Below are positions 8,892 to 16,925 of a stretch of DNA of 64,000 bases, piece by piece (the stretch's first letter is position 1; each line of letters begins with the position of its first letter). Both the position numbers and the translations under genes were made by a program. The notes under the pieces were generated by a model. The model was not told the origin of the DNA. It ran no database searches and saw only the letters and a program-made list of their open reading frames with translations. Source of the stretch: Chlorobiota bacterium (GTDB lineage: Bacteria > Bacteroidota > Ignavibacteria > OLB7); assembly GCA_016710285.1 (NCBI GenBank), contig JADJXR010000001.1, positions 3,784,501 through 3,848,500 of the forward strand, written 5' to 3'.

Positions 8892-10247
8892 ATGGCTTTT
8901 ATCCTCCGATCTTCCGCAACCATCCTGCTGCTAATTGCCTTGCTTACCGGCTGCGGAGATCAGCAGCAGCAAGCCGCAGCAAGCAACGGCCAGACGACAA
9001 CAGCGGCATCGGGTTCTTTGCTCCCTGATTTGAAGAAGCGGACGTTTGAATCCCAGCCTTCGCCGGAGTTCGCAAAGTGGCAAAAGCAGATTGCGGAATA
9101 TCAAGCCGAGGTTGCGAAACATCCCGACCAGCTGGCCAACTACTTGAAAGCTGCGGAAATCTACTTGCAGGAATCGCGGGTTTCGGGCGATCATCATTTC
9201 TACATCCCGGTTGCCAGCGCAATTCTGGACACCGTGCTTGTCCGCCAGCCGAACAACTTCCAGGGGCTGATGCTGCGGGCATTCATCTCCATGACGCAGC
9301 ATCAGTTTGCCAACGCCAAGCAGCAAATCCAGAAAGCGATTGCCACCAACAGCAAGAACGCTTTTGCTTGGGGGGTGCTGTGCGATGCCTTTGTTGAGCT
9401 TGGCCAGTACGACAGCGCGGTGGTGGCCTGCGATTCGATGATGGCGATTCGCCCCGACATCCGTGCCTACTCCCGCGCCTCCTACTTGCGCGAACTGTTC
9501 GGCGATGCAAAAGGGGCGATGGAGTTAATGGTTCAAGCCGTCAACTCCGGCGGATCGGGGGAGGAATCGAAGGCTTGGGCGGCCTACACGCTGGGGATGC
9601 TCTACCTTAACGCAGGGAAGCTGGACACCGCCCAGTATATTTTCCAGAAAACATTGGAGGAACGCCCTTCCTATCCATACGCCACGGCCGGGCAAGCAAT
9701 GGCGAAAGGAATGCGGGGGGAATACCCTGCGGCAATGGAGCTTCTAACAGGGGTGATGGAGGTTTCCACCGAGCATATTTTCCTTGAACAGCTTGCCGAT
9801 CTCTATTTGGCCATGAACAAACCGCAGGAAGCAAAGGGGCTGGAGCAGAAGGTGATCGAGGCGTTCAAGCAACATGAGGAATCGGGGTGGAATGTTGATC
9901 GTGAGCTTGCGCTGTTTTCGGCGAACCACCGGATCAATCTGGACGACGCGGTGGCGCGTGCCAAACGGGATCACCAATCCCGCCCGGCAAACATTGATGC
10001 TTGCGACACCTACGCTTGGGCACTTTTCCAAAACAACACCGCTGCCGACGCGCTTCCGCTAATCCGCACCGCGATTCGGATGAACACGCAGCACGCAACG
10101 CTTTTCTACCACGCCGCCGCGATCTACGCCGCCAACAACCTTCGCGATAGCGCAGCAATTCTGCTGAAGAAAGCCACAGCAATCAACCCGGGAATTGACA
10201 TTATCAACCGTGCGGCAGCCGATAGCTTGCGGCTACGTCTCCGCTAA
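8892..10247 (+). CDS. TPR-repeat lipoprotein
   Basis: 451 residues from ATG 8892. An upstream in-frame TTG at 8853 is less likely because ATG 8892 places a lipoprotein signal exactly at the N-terminus: MAFILRSSATILLLIALLTG, with the lipobox Cys next. After a Gln/Ala/Thr-rich linker the protein is helical throughout. Repeated 34-residue-like units (ANAKQQIQKAIATNSKNAFA, AWAAYTLGMLYLNAGKLDTA and others) fit tetratricopeptide repeats that mediate protein-protein contacts. It is predicted to be anchored to a membrane facing the periplasm. It lies between the DUF4331 and HupE-like genes on the same strand, suggesting a shared process. The biochemical role is unknown. Confidence 0.82.
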   Translation: MAFILRSSATILLLIALLTGCGDQQQQAAASNGQTTTAASGSLLPDLKKRTFESQPSPEFAKWQKQIAEYQAEVAKHPDQLANYLKAAEIYLQESRVSGDHHFYIPVASAILDTVLVRQPNNFQGLMLRAFISMTQHQFANAKQQIQKAIATNSKNAFAWGVLCDAFVELGQYDSAVVACDSMMAIRPDIRAYSRASYLRELFGDAKGAMELMVQAVNSGGSGEESKAWAAYTLGMLYLNAGKLDTAQYIFQKTLEERPSYPYATAGQAMAKGMRGEYPAAMELLTGVMEVSTEHIFLEQLADLYLAMNKPQEAKGLEQKVIEAFKQHEESGWNVDRELALFSANHRINLDDAVARAKRDHQSRPANIDACDTYAWALFQNNTAADALPLIRTAIRMNTQHATLFYHAAAIYAANNLRDSAAILLKKATAINPGIDIINRAAADSLRLRLR

Positions 10248-10283
10248 CCGTTCTTCGTTCCTTTTACTCTGTTTTTCCATTTC

Positions 10284-10772
10284 ATGGGATCACGTTTCTT
10301 CGCTCCCCGTTCGGTGTTGATCGCGCTTCTGCTGGTTGTGCCAGCAATGGCGGGGCGGTTGCAAGCGCGTCACGATATCCATATCGGCTACTGCCGTGCA
10401 GTGGTGTTCCCAACGGTGGTCAGCGGGAAAGTCACCTACTACAAGGACGATTTTTTTGCGGCACTGCGCCAGCATCAACTGCAAGCGGAGTTGAAGTCAC
10501 CCGATTTCTATTCCTACCTGAACCAACACTTGCAGCTGCATGAAGGGGAGCGGGCAATCCCCTTAATCGTGGATCAATATGGCGAAGATGAATCCACCAT
10601 TTGGTTCACCTTCAAGTTCTATTTCACCCGTGCCAGCAAGACGTTGCAGCTGCTTCATTCCTCCATTACCGATCTGCACCGCGACCAGCTAAACATCACG
10701 AACATTACCGGGTTGGCCGAAGCAAGCGGAACGTTATCGGCAACAAGCCCTTTGCTGCAACTGAACCTCTAA
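10284..10772 (+). CDS. Small exported protein, DUF6702-like
   Basis: 162 residues. The N-terminus has a basic start and a hydrophobic core (VLIALLLVVPAMAG), consistent with a signal peptide. The mature part starts HDIHIGYCRAVV and continues with short beta strands and a helix (DDFFAALRQH). This resembles the DUF6702 pattern (HP/HD start, then a strand, then an acidic D-D pair), but I cannot confirm the family without a profile search. It lies 36 bp after the TPR gene and 21 bp before the HupE-like gene, so it is almost certainly in the same operon. In other genomes HupE-type membrane proteins are often next to small exported proteins of this kind. Confidence 0.62.
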   Translation: MGSRFFAPRSVLIALLLVVPAMAGRLQARHDIHIGYCRAVVFPTVVSGKVTYYKDDFFAALRQHQLQAELKSPDFYSYLNQHLQLHEGERAIPLIVDQYGEDESTIWFTFKFYFTRASKTLQLLHSSITDLHRDQLNITNITGLAEASGTLSATSPLLQLNL

Positions 10773-10793
10773 ACAAACGGGACAAAGGCTGAG

Positions 10794-11357
10794 ATGAACG
10801 AGTTCGGGACGTTTTTCAACATTGGGTTGCGCCATATCCTTGAAGGCTACGATCATCTCCTGTTCTTGCTTGGGTTGATCCTTGTGGCGCGTTCATGGCG
10901 CACGTTGCTGGCGGTTGTCAGCGCGTTCACCATTGCCCACTCCACCACGTTAGCACTCAGCGCGCTGGACCTGTTGGCAATCCCTTCAATCATCACCGAA
11001 ACGCTGATTGCCGCCTCGATTGTGTACGTCGGCATCGAGAACAACGTGCGCGGGGGGGAAGGCTCGCAGCGGTGGATTGTTGCTGGCTTGTTTGGATTGA
11101 TCCACGGCGCAGGGTTTTCCGGCCATCTTGTTGGCTTGCTGAAAGGGGTGATGGAGCAAGGAAGCACGTGGCCAGCATTGATCGGCTTCAATGTGGGGAT
11201 CGAGGTTGGGCAGGTGATTGTTGTGCTTGCGGCACTGCCATTGCTTTGGCTGGCTGAAAAACAAGGGCTTCGGGAAAAGATTGTCCCCGAAGTTTCGCGG
11301 ATGATTGCCGCCGTTGGTGGCGTGCTGGTGGTTGCCAGAATATGGGGGATTGAGTGA
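10794..11357 (+). CDS. HupE/UreJ family membrane protein
   Basis: 187 residues with five to six predicted membrane segments. Diagnostic motifs are GLRHILEGYDHLLFLLGLIL near the N-terminus, AHSTTLAL around residue 48, and LIHGAGFSGHL around residue 102, with conserved His residues that could bind metal. The HupE/UreJ family includes putative nickel or cobalt permeases found near hydrogenase and urease genes. No such enzyme is present here, so the substrate is open. It is the last gene of the DUF4331-TPR-DUF6702-like-HupE set. Its function with DUF4331 proteins is not established. Confidence 0.82.
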   Translation: MNEFGTFFNIGLRHILEGYDHLLFLLGLILVARSWRTLLAVVSAFTIAHSTTLALSALDLLAIPSIITETLIAASIVYVGIENNVRGGEGSQRWIVAGLFGLIHGAGFSGHLVGLLKGVMEQGSTWPALIGFNVGIEVGQVIVVLAALPLLWLAEKQGLREKIVPEVSRMIAAVGGVLVVARIWGIE

Positions 11358-11443
11358 ATCAGTCCTTTGGAATCCCGTAATCGTCCAGCGAAATCCTTCG
11401 GGTAATCTTTCAGCAACCGACACCAAGTTTCCGATTCACCACC

Positions 11444-11451
11444 TATCTTTG
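11444..11451 (+). promoter_or_regulatory. Possible -7 element of the STAND ATPase gene
   Basis: TATCTTTG matches TAnnTTTG and lies 31 bases before ATG 11483. No TTTG or TTG occurs at the expected distance upstream, so this is a half-supported call. Confidence 0.25.
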
Positions 11452-11482
11452 GTGCTGTCATCGTTTTCCTTGCACAGCACCC

Positions 11483-13582
11483 ATGACTTCCCGAATCGCA
11501 GACCGCCTTGCTGCCGGACGGCGCAAACATTTTGTTGGCCGCCAGGGCGAGGTTTCGTTGTTCCGGTCGGCAATCGCTGCCGGCCAACTCCCTTTCCATG
11601 TCCTGTACGTTACGGGGCCCGGGGGGGTGGGGAAGACGACGCTGCTTCACCGCTACATCAGCATCGCAACCGAGGAGTTCGGGTTCCCATCGGGCATTAT
11701 TGACGCACGGAACGTTGAGCCAACCCCTGTGGCGTTCGGCAACGCCTTGCGGGCATTGTTTCAGCTTCCGTTGGAGGCTTCCCCGGTGGAGCATCTGGGG
11801 CAGCTTCCTTCCCGCTTTATTCTTTGCATTGACACCTACGAATCGCTGGAAACGTTGGAGGAGTGGATTCGCGAGGAGTTCATCCCGCAGCTTCCCGCCA
11901 ACGTGCTGGTTGTGCTTGCCGGAAGAAATCACCCACCAAATGAATGGAGAACCGACCCCGGGTGGCAGGAGCTTGTTCGGATTCAGCCGCTGCGGAATTT
12001 GCAGACCGAGGAAAGCCGTGAGTATCTGACCGGGCGGAGCATCCCCAGCGACCAGCAGCAGGCGGTGCTGGATTTCACCTACGGCCACCCGCTGGCATTG
12101 TCGCTGGTGGCGGATGTCTTTGCCTATCATGGAAACATCCATTTCACCCCGGAGCTGCAGCCGGACATTGTGAAGATGCTGCTGGAAAGATTTCTGCAGC
12201 GGGTTCCTGGACCGGCGCACCGGGTGGCGTTGGAGGCGTGCGCGCTGGTTCGCGTCACCACCGAAACGCTGCTGGCCGAAATGGTTGGATTGCCCGGAAC
12301 CCACGAACTGTTCCACTGGCTTCGCTCCCTTTCGTTTGTGGAATCGGCTGCCGATGGGCTGTTCCCGCACGACCTTACCCGCGAAGCATTAGTTGCCGAC
12401 CTCCGTTGGCGCAATCCCGATTGGTATATCGAGCTTCACCGCCGCGCCCGCAGCTACTACGCAACCCGACTGCAACAGGCTCAAAGCCACGACCAGCAAC
12501 GATTGCTGTTCGATTACACCTACCTCCATCGTGATAATCCGGTCATGCGGCAGATGTTCCTGTGGCAGGGGGTGGGGAATGCTTTGGCCGACTTCTCGCG
12601 GGAATCGGATTTCCCGCAATTACTCCAAATGGTGCAACGCCATGAAGGGGATCAATCGGCGGAGCTTGCGGCCTTCTGGTTCCAACGCCAGCCGGAAGGG
12701 GTGCTGGTGCTGCGAACGCCGCAGGGAACTCCGGTTGGATTTCTGATGACGCTATCGCTGGAACAGATGGCTCCGGAAGACCGCGAACGGGACCCGGCAA
12801 CGTCCGCTTGTTGGGCGTATTTGCAGCAGCACGCGCCGCTGCGCGCTGGCGAGCGTGCCACGCTGTTCCGCTACTGGATGGCCGCCGATAGCTACCAGGA
12901 TATTTCCCCGGTACAAAGCTCGGCGTTTATCAATGTTGGGCGGTATTACCTGACGACCCCGAACCTTGCCTTCACCTTTTTCCCCTGCGCCAACCCAGAT
13001 TTTTGGGCGCAAGGCTTCACGTACATTGATCTTCATCGCTTGCCGGAAGCCGATTATTCGGTTGCTGGGCATCGGTTCGGGGTGTATGGCCATGATTGGC
13101 GCGTTGTTCCGCCGATGCAGTGGCTGGCAGTGCTGGCCGAGCGGGAAACCGCCGGGGCAAACGTGGCTGGCAAGGGGGAAAAGCTGCCAGCAATGCCCCA
13201 AATCATTGTGCTCAGCAAGGATGCGTTTGACGAGGCTGTGCAAGCCGCAATCAAGCAGTTCACCGCGCCAGATCGTTTGCAAGGGAATCCGTTGCTTCGC
13301 TCGAGGTTGGTGCAGGAAGACGAACGTTCAACAACCACAGCCACGGCAATTGAAGTGCTTCAGGAGGTCATCCAAGCTGCGGCTGAACAACTTCAAGCAA
13401 ATCCAAAGGAGGAGAAATTTTACCGGGCGGTCTATCGGACCTATCTCCATCCGGCAATCTCCCAAGAACGTGCGGCTGAGTTGTTGGATATCCCTTTCAG
13501 CACCTACCGCCGCCACCTGAAATCAGGGCTGGAGCGGATTCAGGATATTTTATGGCAGCGTGAGCTTGCCGGAGGCAGATAA
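11483..13582 (+). CDS. STAND-like ATPase with C-terminal helix-turn-helix
   Basis: 699 residues, no signal peptide. Residues 16-22 (HFVGRQGE) are the entry motif common in STAND/AAA proteins. The Walker A motif GPGGVGKTT is at 45-53 and a Walker B-like FILCIDTYES is near 113-122. HPLAL near 193 is typical of the winged-helix side of STAND NTPases. The middle (about 200-390) is helical. About 390-555 has a mixed alpha/beta pattern that might be GNAT-like, but this is weak. The last 50 residues (ERAAELLDIPFSTYRRHLKS) form a sigma region 4/LuxR-like helix-turn-helix. It is therefore probably an ATP-driven, ligand-gated transcription regulator. A defence role for STAND proteins is also known, but nothing adjacent supports that here. 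It has its own terminator downstream. Confidence 0.75.
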   Translation: MTSRIADRLAAGRRKHFVGRQGEVSLFRSAIAAGQLPFHVLYVTGPGGVGKTTLLHRYISIATEEFGFPSGIIDARNVEPTPVAFGNALRALFQLPLEASPVEHLGQLPSRFILCIDTYESLETLEEWIREEFIPQLPANVLVVLAGRNHPPNEWRTDPGWQELVRIQPLRNLQTEESREYLTGRSIPSDQQQAVLDFTYGHPLALSLVADVFAYHGNIHFTPELQPDIVKMLLERFLQRVPGPAHRVALEACALVRVTTETLLAEMVGLPGTHELFHWLRSLSFVESAADGLFPHDLTREALVADLRWRNPDWYIELHRRARSYYATRLQQAQSHDQQRLLFDYTYLHRDNPVMRQMFLWQGVGNALADFSRESDFPQLLQMVQRHEGDQSAELAAFWFQRQPEGVLVLRTPQGTPVGFLMTLSLEQMAPEDRERDPATSACWAYLQQHAPLRAGERATLFRYWMAADSYQDISPVQSSAFINVGRYYLTTPNLAFTFFPCANPDFWAQGFTYIDLHRLPEADYSVAGHRFGVYGHDWRVVPPMQWLAVLAERETAGANVAGKGEKLPAMPQIIVLSKDAFDEAVQAAIKQFTAPDRLQGNPLLRSRLVQEDERSTTTATAIEVLQEVIQAAAEQLQANPKEEKFYRAVYRTYLHPAISQERAAELLDIPFSTYRRHLKSGLERIQDILWQRELAGGR

Positions 13583-13662
13583 AAAAAATTGAGCAAAACA
13601 GAAGAATGAGCAGAAAATGAGCAGTGAATGGTCTGGACGGTGAGCAATCGCCGGGGGTAAGT

Positions 13663-13704
13663 TGCGGTTGTCAGAATATCACATCTGGCAACCGCGTTTT
13701 TTTT
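13663..13704 (+). terminator. Rho-independent terminator after STAND gene
   Basis: A stem of about 13 bp (13663-13675 with 13684-13696, including G-U pairing) and an 8-base loop are followed by eight T residues at 13697-13704. It lies 80 bp after the STAND stop and 19 bp before the next ATG. Confidence 0.75.
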
Positions 13705-13723
13705 ATCGAAATCACCAATACCG

Positions 13724-14137
13724 ATGGCAACAGGAATAGTTCAACGGATCATTGACGCTTGGAACAGCCATGATATCGAGCGGATCATGGAGCTTCACGA
13801 TTGCCAGTATGAAGGGGGTGATGTTGGGCTTGCGGAGAAGGTTCTGGGGCATCAAGGGATTCGGACCGCCTATCTCCGCTTTTTTCGGGCCTTCCCGGAC
13901 ATCGTCATCACGGTAGCGGACCAAGTGGAGTCCGACGAGCGGGTGGTGATTCACTGGGTGGCGGTGGGGACGCATCGCGGCAGTTTTATGCGGATACCGG
14001 CTTCCAACAAAACGATCAGCGTTCACGGCGTTTCGCTGCTGACGCTGAAAAACGGCAAAATCTTGAAAGGAACAAGGGTTTGGGATGTAGCAGGATTGCT
14101 TCGGGAGATCGGGTTGCTGCCCGATTTACAGGCGTAA
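13724..14137 (+). CDS. SnoaL-like/ester cyclase family protein
   Basis: 137 residues, which is the usual length of single-domain SnoaL-like proteins of the NTF2-like fold. The pattern fits: an N-terminal helix with IIDAWNSHDIERIMELHD, then LGHQGIRTAYLRFFRAFPDI, then strands VVIHWVAVGTHRGSF and ISVHGVSLLTLKNGKI. Members include polyketide cyclases and many proteins of unknown substrate, so no reaction can be assigned. No polyketide genes are nearby. The gene follows a strong terminator by 19 bp, so it needs its own promoter or read-through. It lies 55 bp before the ECF sigma gene and may share its transcript. Confidence 0.75.
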   Translation: MATGIVQRIIDAWNSHDIERIMELHDCQYEGGDVGLAEKVLGHQGIRTAYLRFFRAFPDIVITVADQVESDERVVIHWVAVGTHRGSFMRIPASNKTISVHGVSLLTLKNGKILKGTRVWDVAGLLREIGLLPDLQA

Positions 14138-14192
14138 TCCGAAATGCACGGAAATGATGCTTCCAACCAACTTCACTAACCAACGTCCCGCC

Positions 14193-14798
14193 ATGAATAT
14201 TGCTGACACTTGCAAACTATTAAGCGACGCAGAGCTTCTGCAGCAGATCGTCGAGAAGAACATGAAGGCGATTTCGGAGCTGTACGACCGCTACAACCGG
14301 CAGCTGTACGCGCTGGTGCTGAACATCGTGAAGGACGATGCCGAGGCGGAAGATATTCTGCAGGAAGTCTTCATGCAGATTTGGAAGAAAGCCCCAACGT
14401 ACAACCGCGAACTTGGCTCGCCCAAAACGTGGCTGTTACGGATGACCCAAAACAAAGCCATTGACCTGATCCGCTCGAAGCGGTACCAGCAGAAGAAACA
14501 GGAAGCGTTTTCGCTGGACGACCAAGATGAATTAGGCGCAGCCGTTGGCCATAGCGAGAACAGCACTTGGGGAGCGGTGATGCACCAAGAGCAACGCACA
14601 TACTTGTTTGAGGCGTTAAGGAAGCTGCCGATCGAGCAGCGGCACTTGATTGAGAAAGCGTTTTTGGAAGGATATACCCACCAAGAATTATCCGATGCGA
14701 TGGCGATTCCGTTAGGAACCATCAAAACCAGGATCAGAACAGGGATGATGGCATTGCGGAAAGAGCTTGCGTTTCTGCAAGAGGATTATGCTCTATAA
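14193..14798 (+). CDS. ECF-type RNA polymerase sigma factor
   Basis: 201 residues from ATG 14193. An in-frame ATG at 14154 would add 13 residues without family support. Sigma region 2 is clear (ELYDRYNRQLYALVLNIV, then AEDILQEVFMQIW, with LRMTQNKAIDLIRSKR as region 2.4). Region 4 follows a short linker (LFEALRKLPIEQRHLIEKAF, then helix-turn-helix GYTHQELSDAMAIPLGTIKT). This is the SigK/RpoE-like group, normally paired with a membrane or zinc-binding anti-sigma factor encoded just downstream. Here the stop codon overlaps an ATG (TAATG), but that frame encodes only 30 residues, so the partner seems lost or encoded elsewhere. Confidence 0.9.
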   Translation: MNIADTCKLLSDAELLQQIVEKNMKAISELYDRYNRQLYALVLNIVKDDAEAEDILQEVFMQIWKKAPTYNRELGSPKTWLLRMTQNKAIDLIRSKRYQQKKQEAFSLDDQDELGAAVGHSENSTWGAVMHQEQRTYLFEALRKLPIEQRHLIEKAFLEGYTHQELSDAMAIPLGTIKTRIRTGMMALRKELAFLQEDYAL

Positions 14799-14915
14799 TG
14801 GATATTATGTCATCTAAGTTTTATTCAACCCAAGTATTATCCCTCCCTATCCCGCGATTCTTGCCTCTTTTGATAACTACTCAGCGTTGATTGATGGCCT
14901 TTCGTGCCGAACTGG

Positions 14916-15386
14916 CTACTTCTCGATCCTCGTAATCGCATCCCCAACCCGAATTGTTCCTTCCTGAAGAACGCTGGCGTACAGCCGGCTCCAACCCGGA
15001 TTCGTCTTCTGCGACACCCGCTGAATTGCCCCGCCCGCAAACGCAAACTTGATGGAACTGCACGGCACAGCAAAACCGGTAATCTCAAGCATCACACCTT
15101 CGCCAAGCTGCAACCGGTCGCCAGCCGACAGCTGCGACAGGTCAATCCCCGCCGTCGTGATGTTCTCGCCGATGTCCCCGGGGGTTATCGGATTGCCCTC
15201 GGCTTGCAACGCCGTAATCTGCTCCAGCGAGTACAAGCAAAGCGCGCGGGTTGGCCCACCATGATGCACCATGTCAAGATGAGCATCGCCACGGATGCCA
15301 AGCTCGGTTACTTCTCCTTCAGGAACGGGCAGTTTTGGCACGCCGCCGTTGGAGATATTGATCTGGTGAATGATTCCGTTGCTCAT
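14916..15386 (-). CDS. MOSC domain protein
   Basis: 156 residues, a stand-alone MOSC domain of typical length. The motifs are HHGGPTRALCLYS near residue 41 and GFAVPCSSIK near residue 105. The Cys in the second is at the position expected for the sulfur- or molybdenum-binding residue of MOSC proteins. The family carries sulfur to or binds molybdenum cofactor and includes YiiM-like proteins acting on N-hydroxylated compounds. The substrate here is unknown. It starts 39 bp after the FAD-linked oxidase stop on the same strand and is the last gene of the meaB-led group. It converges with the sigma-factor gene, with no hairpin between them. Confidence 0.85.
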   Translation of the reverse strand: MSNGIIHQINISNGGVPKLPVPEGEVTELGIRGDAHLDMVHHGGPTRALCLYSLEQITALQAEGNPITPGDIGENITTAGIDLSQLSAGDRLQLGEGVMLEITGFAVPCSSIKFAFAGGAIQRVSQKTNPGWSRLYASVLQEGTIRVGDAITRIEK

Positions 15387-15425
15387 CTGTTCGTTTGTCT
15401 TTTACCCGTTGCTGATTGCCATGCT

Positions 15426-16904
15426 TCAAAACAGAGTTCCAACTCCAAGCACGTTGTTGGGGTCCAGCGTTTGCTTGGCTTGCCACATTGCTTCCATCGC
15501 TTGTTTGCCAAGCATCTGCCGCAGGTAGCTCCGTTTCAGTTTCCCAATTCCATGTTCTGCCGAAACAGTTCCCCCCAGGGCAATTGCTTTGCTCACCAAA
15601 GAATCATACACCAGCTTGGCCTGCTGAAACTCGTGGCCGCCACGCAGCAGCATATTTGCGTGAAGGTGGCAATTCCCCAAATGCCCGTACGTGACGGTTG
15701 CCAGCCCGCTGCTGGCGAACTGCTGGCGGTAGTGGCTGTACAACTCCTGGAACCTATCTTCCGGCACCGCCATATCTGTCCCGATCTTCGTTTGGCCGTG
15801 GGCGGTTAGATACTCGTACACTGCCGACGGAATCGCGTGGCGCAACGCCCGCATTCGCTCCAACTCCTGCTCCTGCTGTCCAAACCAGCTTTCCTCCATC
15901 ATCGCTTTATGCCGTTGGAACAGGCTGAGCCATTCGGCCATGGCCTGCTCGTCGGAATCCCCCTGCAAATCCTGCTCAATCCAGATTGCCCCGCCAATCG
16001 CGCCATCGGGAATTCTTGCGAACTTCTGGCGAACAAGCTCCAGCGCGTTCTGGTCGGCAAACTCAAGGATGTTGGAGGTCAGCGGGTCGTTCGGATTGCG
16101 CGAGCGTGTGCGGATTTCGGCGGCGCAACGGAGCAGCGGCTCCAATGCTCGGAAAAAGATCACCCCGCCAAGCCGTGCGCTGGGAATCGGTATCACCCGA
16201 AACGTGACGGCGGTGACAACCCCCAGCGTCCCTTCCATCCCGATGAACAGGTCAACAAGGTCCATCCCAGATTTCAGGAAATACCCGCTCGCGTTTTTGA
16301 TGGATGGAATGGGGAGATCGGGAATCGTGAGGTTCAGCGTGGAGCCTTCCAGCGTCTGTAATCGGGCGGTTGTGCCGTTGGCAATCGCCTCCCCCCTGCC
16401 CAGCCGCAGCCGTTCCCCCGATGCCAGCACAACATGGAGTTGCTCCACCCATTGCCGGGTTGCGCCGTACCGAAAGGTGTGTGCCCCCGAAGCATTGGTG
16501 GCCACCATTCCGCCGATGGTGCAGGTTGGTTCGGTGGGGTCTGGTGGAAGAAACAGCCCGTGGATTGCCGCAGCCTCGCGCAGCTGGAACAACCGTGTTC
16601 CGGCCCCGGCAGTGATCGTTGGTTTGGTGGGGTCAGCCCTCTCAATTATTGGATCGGGGCATATCCGCTCGGTGGAGAGTATCCATCCATCGGCAGCACC
16701 GCCCTGGGGAACGGCCCCCCCCACAAGCCCGGTTCTTCCGCCAGAAACGGTTACGCGCTTCCCCTGCTGATTGGCGGCCTTGAGAACCTCAACCACCTCC
16801 TCCTCATGTTGTGGGAACCAGACCGCTTCGGCCATCCCCCCAGCAAGATTGGATGCATCCCGCAGGAAAGGATAGATAGAGTCGGGATCACGGCGAACGA
16901 GCAT
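15426..16904 (-). CDS. FAD-binding oxidase, GlcD/D-lactate dehydrogenase family
   Basis: 492 residues. The N-terminal half is a PCMH-type FAD-binding domain: VTVSGGRTGLVGGAVPQGG at about 52-70, PTCTIGGMVATNASGAHTFR around 127, and MEGTLGVVTAVTFRV around 218. The C-terminal half is the FAD-oxidase C domain, ending with SAEHGIGKLKR (about 452) and LDPNNVLGVG. Such enzymes oxidise D-2-hydroxy acids (glycolate, D-lactate, D-2-hydroxyglutarate), passing electrons to a quinone, cytochrome or partner flavoprotein. The substrate cannot be read from sequence alone. No GlcE or GlcF partner is adjacent. The gene starts 21 bp after the VOC gene stop, so the two are probably co-transcribed. Confidence 0.88.
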   Translation of the reverse strand: MLVRRDPDSIYPFLRDASNLAGGMAEAVWFPQHEEEVVEVLKAANQQGKRVTVSGGRTGLVGGAVPQGGAADGWILSTERICPDPIIERADPTKPTITAGAGTRLFQLREAAAIHGLFLPPDPTEPTCTIGGMVATNASGAHTFRYGATRQWVEQLHVVLASGERLRLGRGEAIANGTTARLQTLEGSTLNLTIPDLPIPSIKNASGYFLKSGMDLVDLFIGMEGTLGVVTAVTFRVIPIPSARLGGVIFFRALEPLLRCAAEIRTRSRNPNDPLTSNILEFADQNALELVRQKFARIPDGAIGGAIWIEQDLQGDSDEQAMAEWLSLFQRHKAMMEESWFGQQEQELERMRALRHAIPSAVYEYLTAHGQTKIGTDMAVPEDRFQELYSHYRQQFASSGLATVTYGHLGNCHLHANMLLRGGHEFQQAKLVYDSLVSKAIALGGTVSAEHGIGKLKRSYLRQMLGKQAMEAMWQAKQTLDPNNVLGVGTLF

Positions 16905-16925
16905 GGCGATGCACCCTGAATGTTT

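Noticed and set aside
10853..12370. 505-codon minus-strand frame opposite the HupE and STAND genes
   Set aside because: It spans two well-supported plus-strand genes and has no recognisable domain. It results from codon bias in GC-rich DNA.
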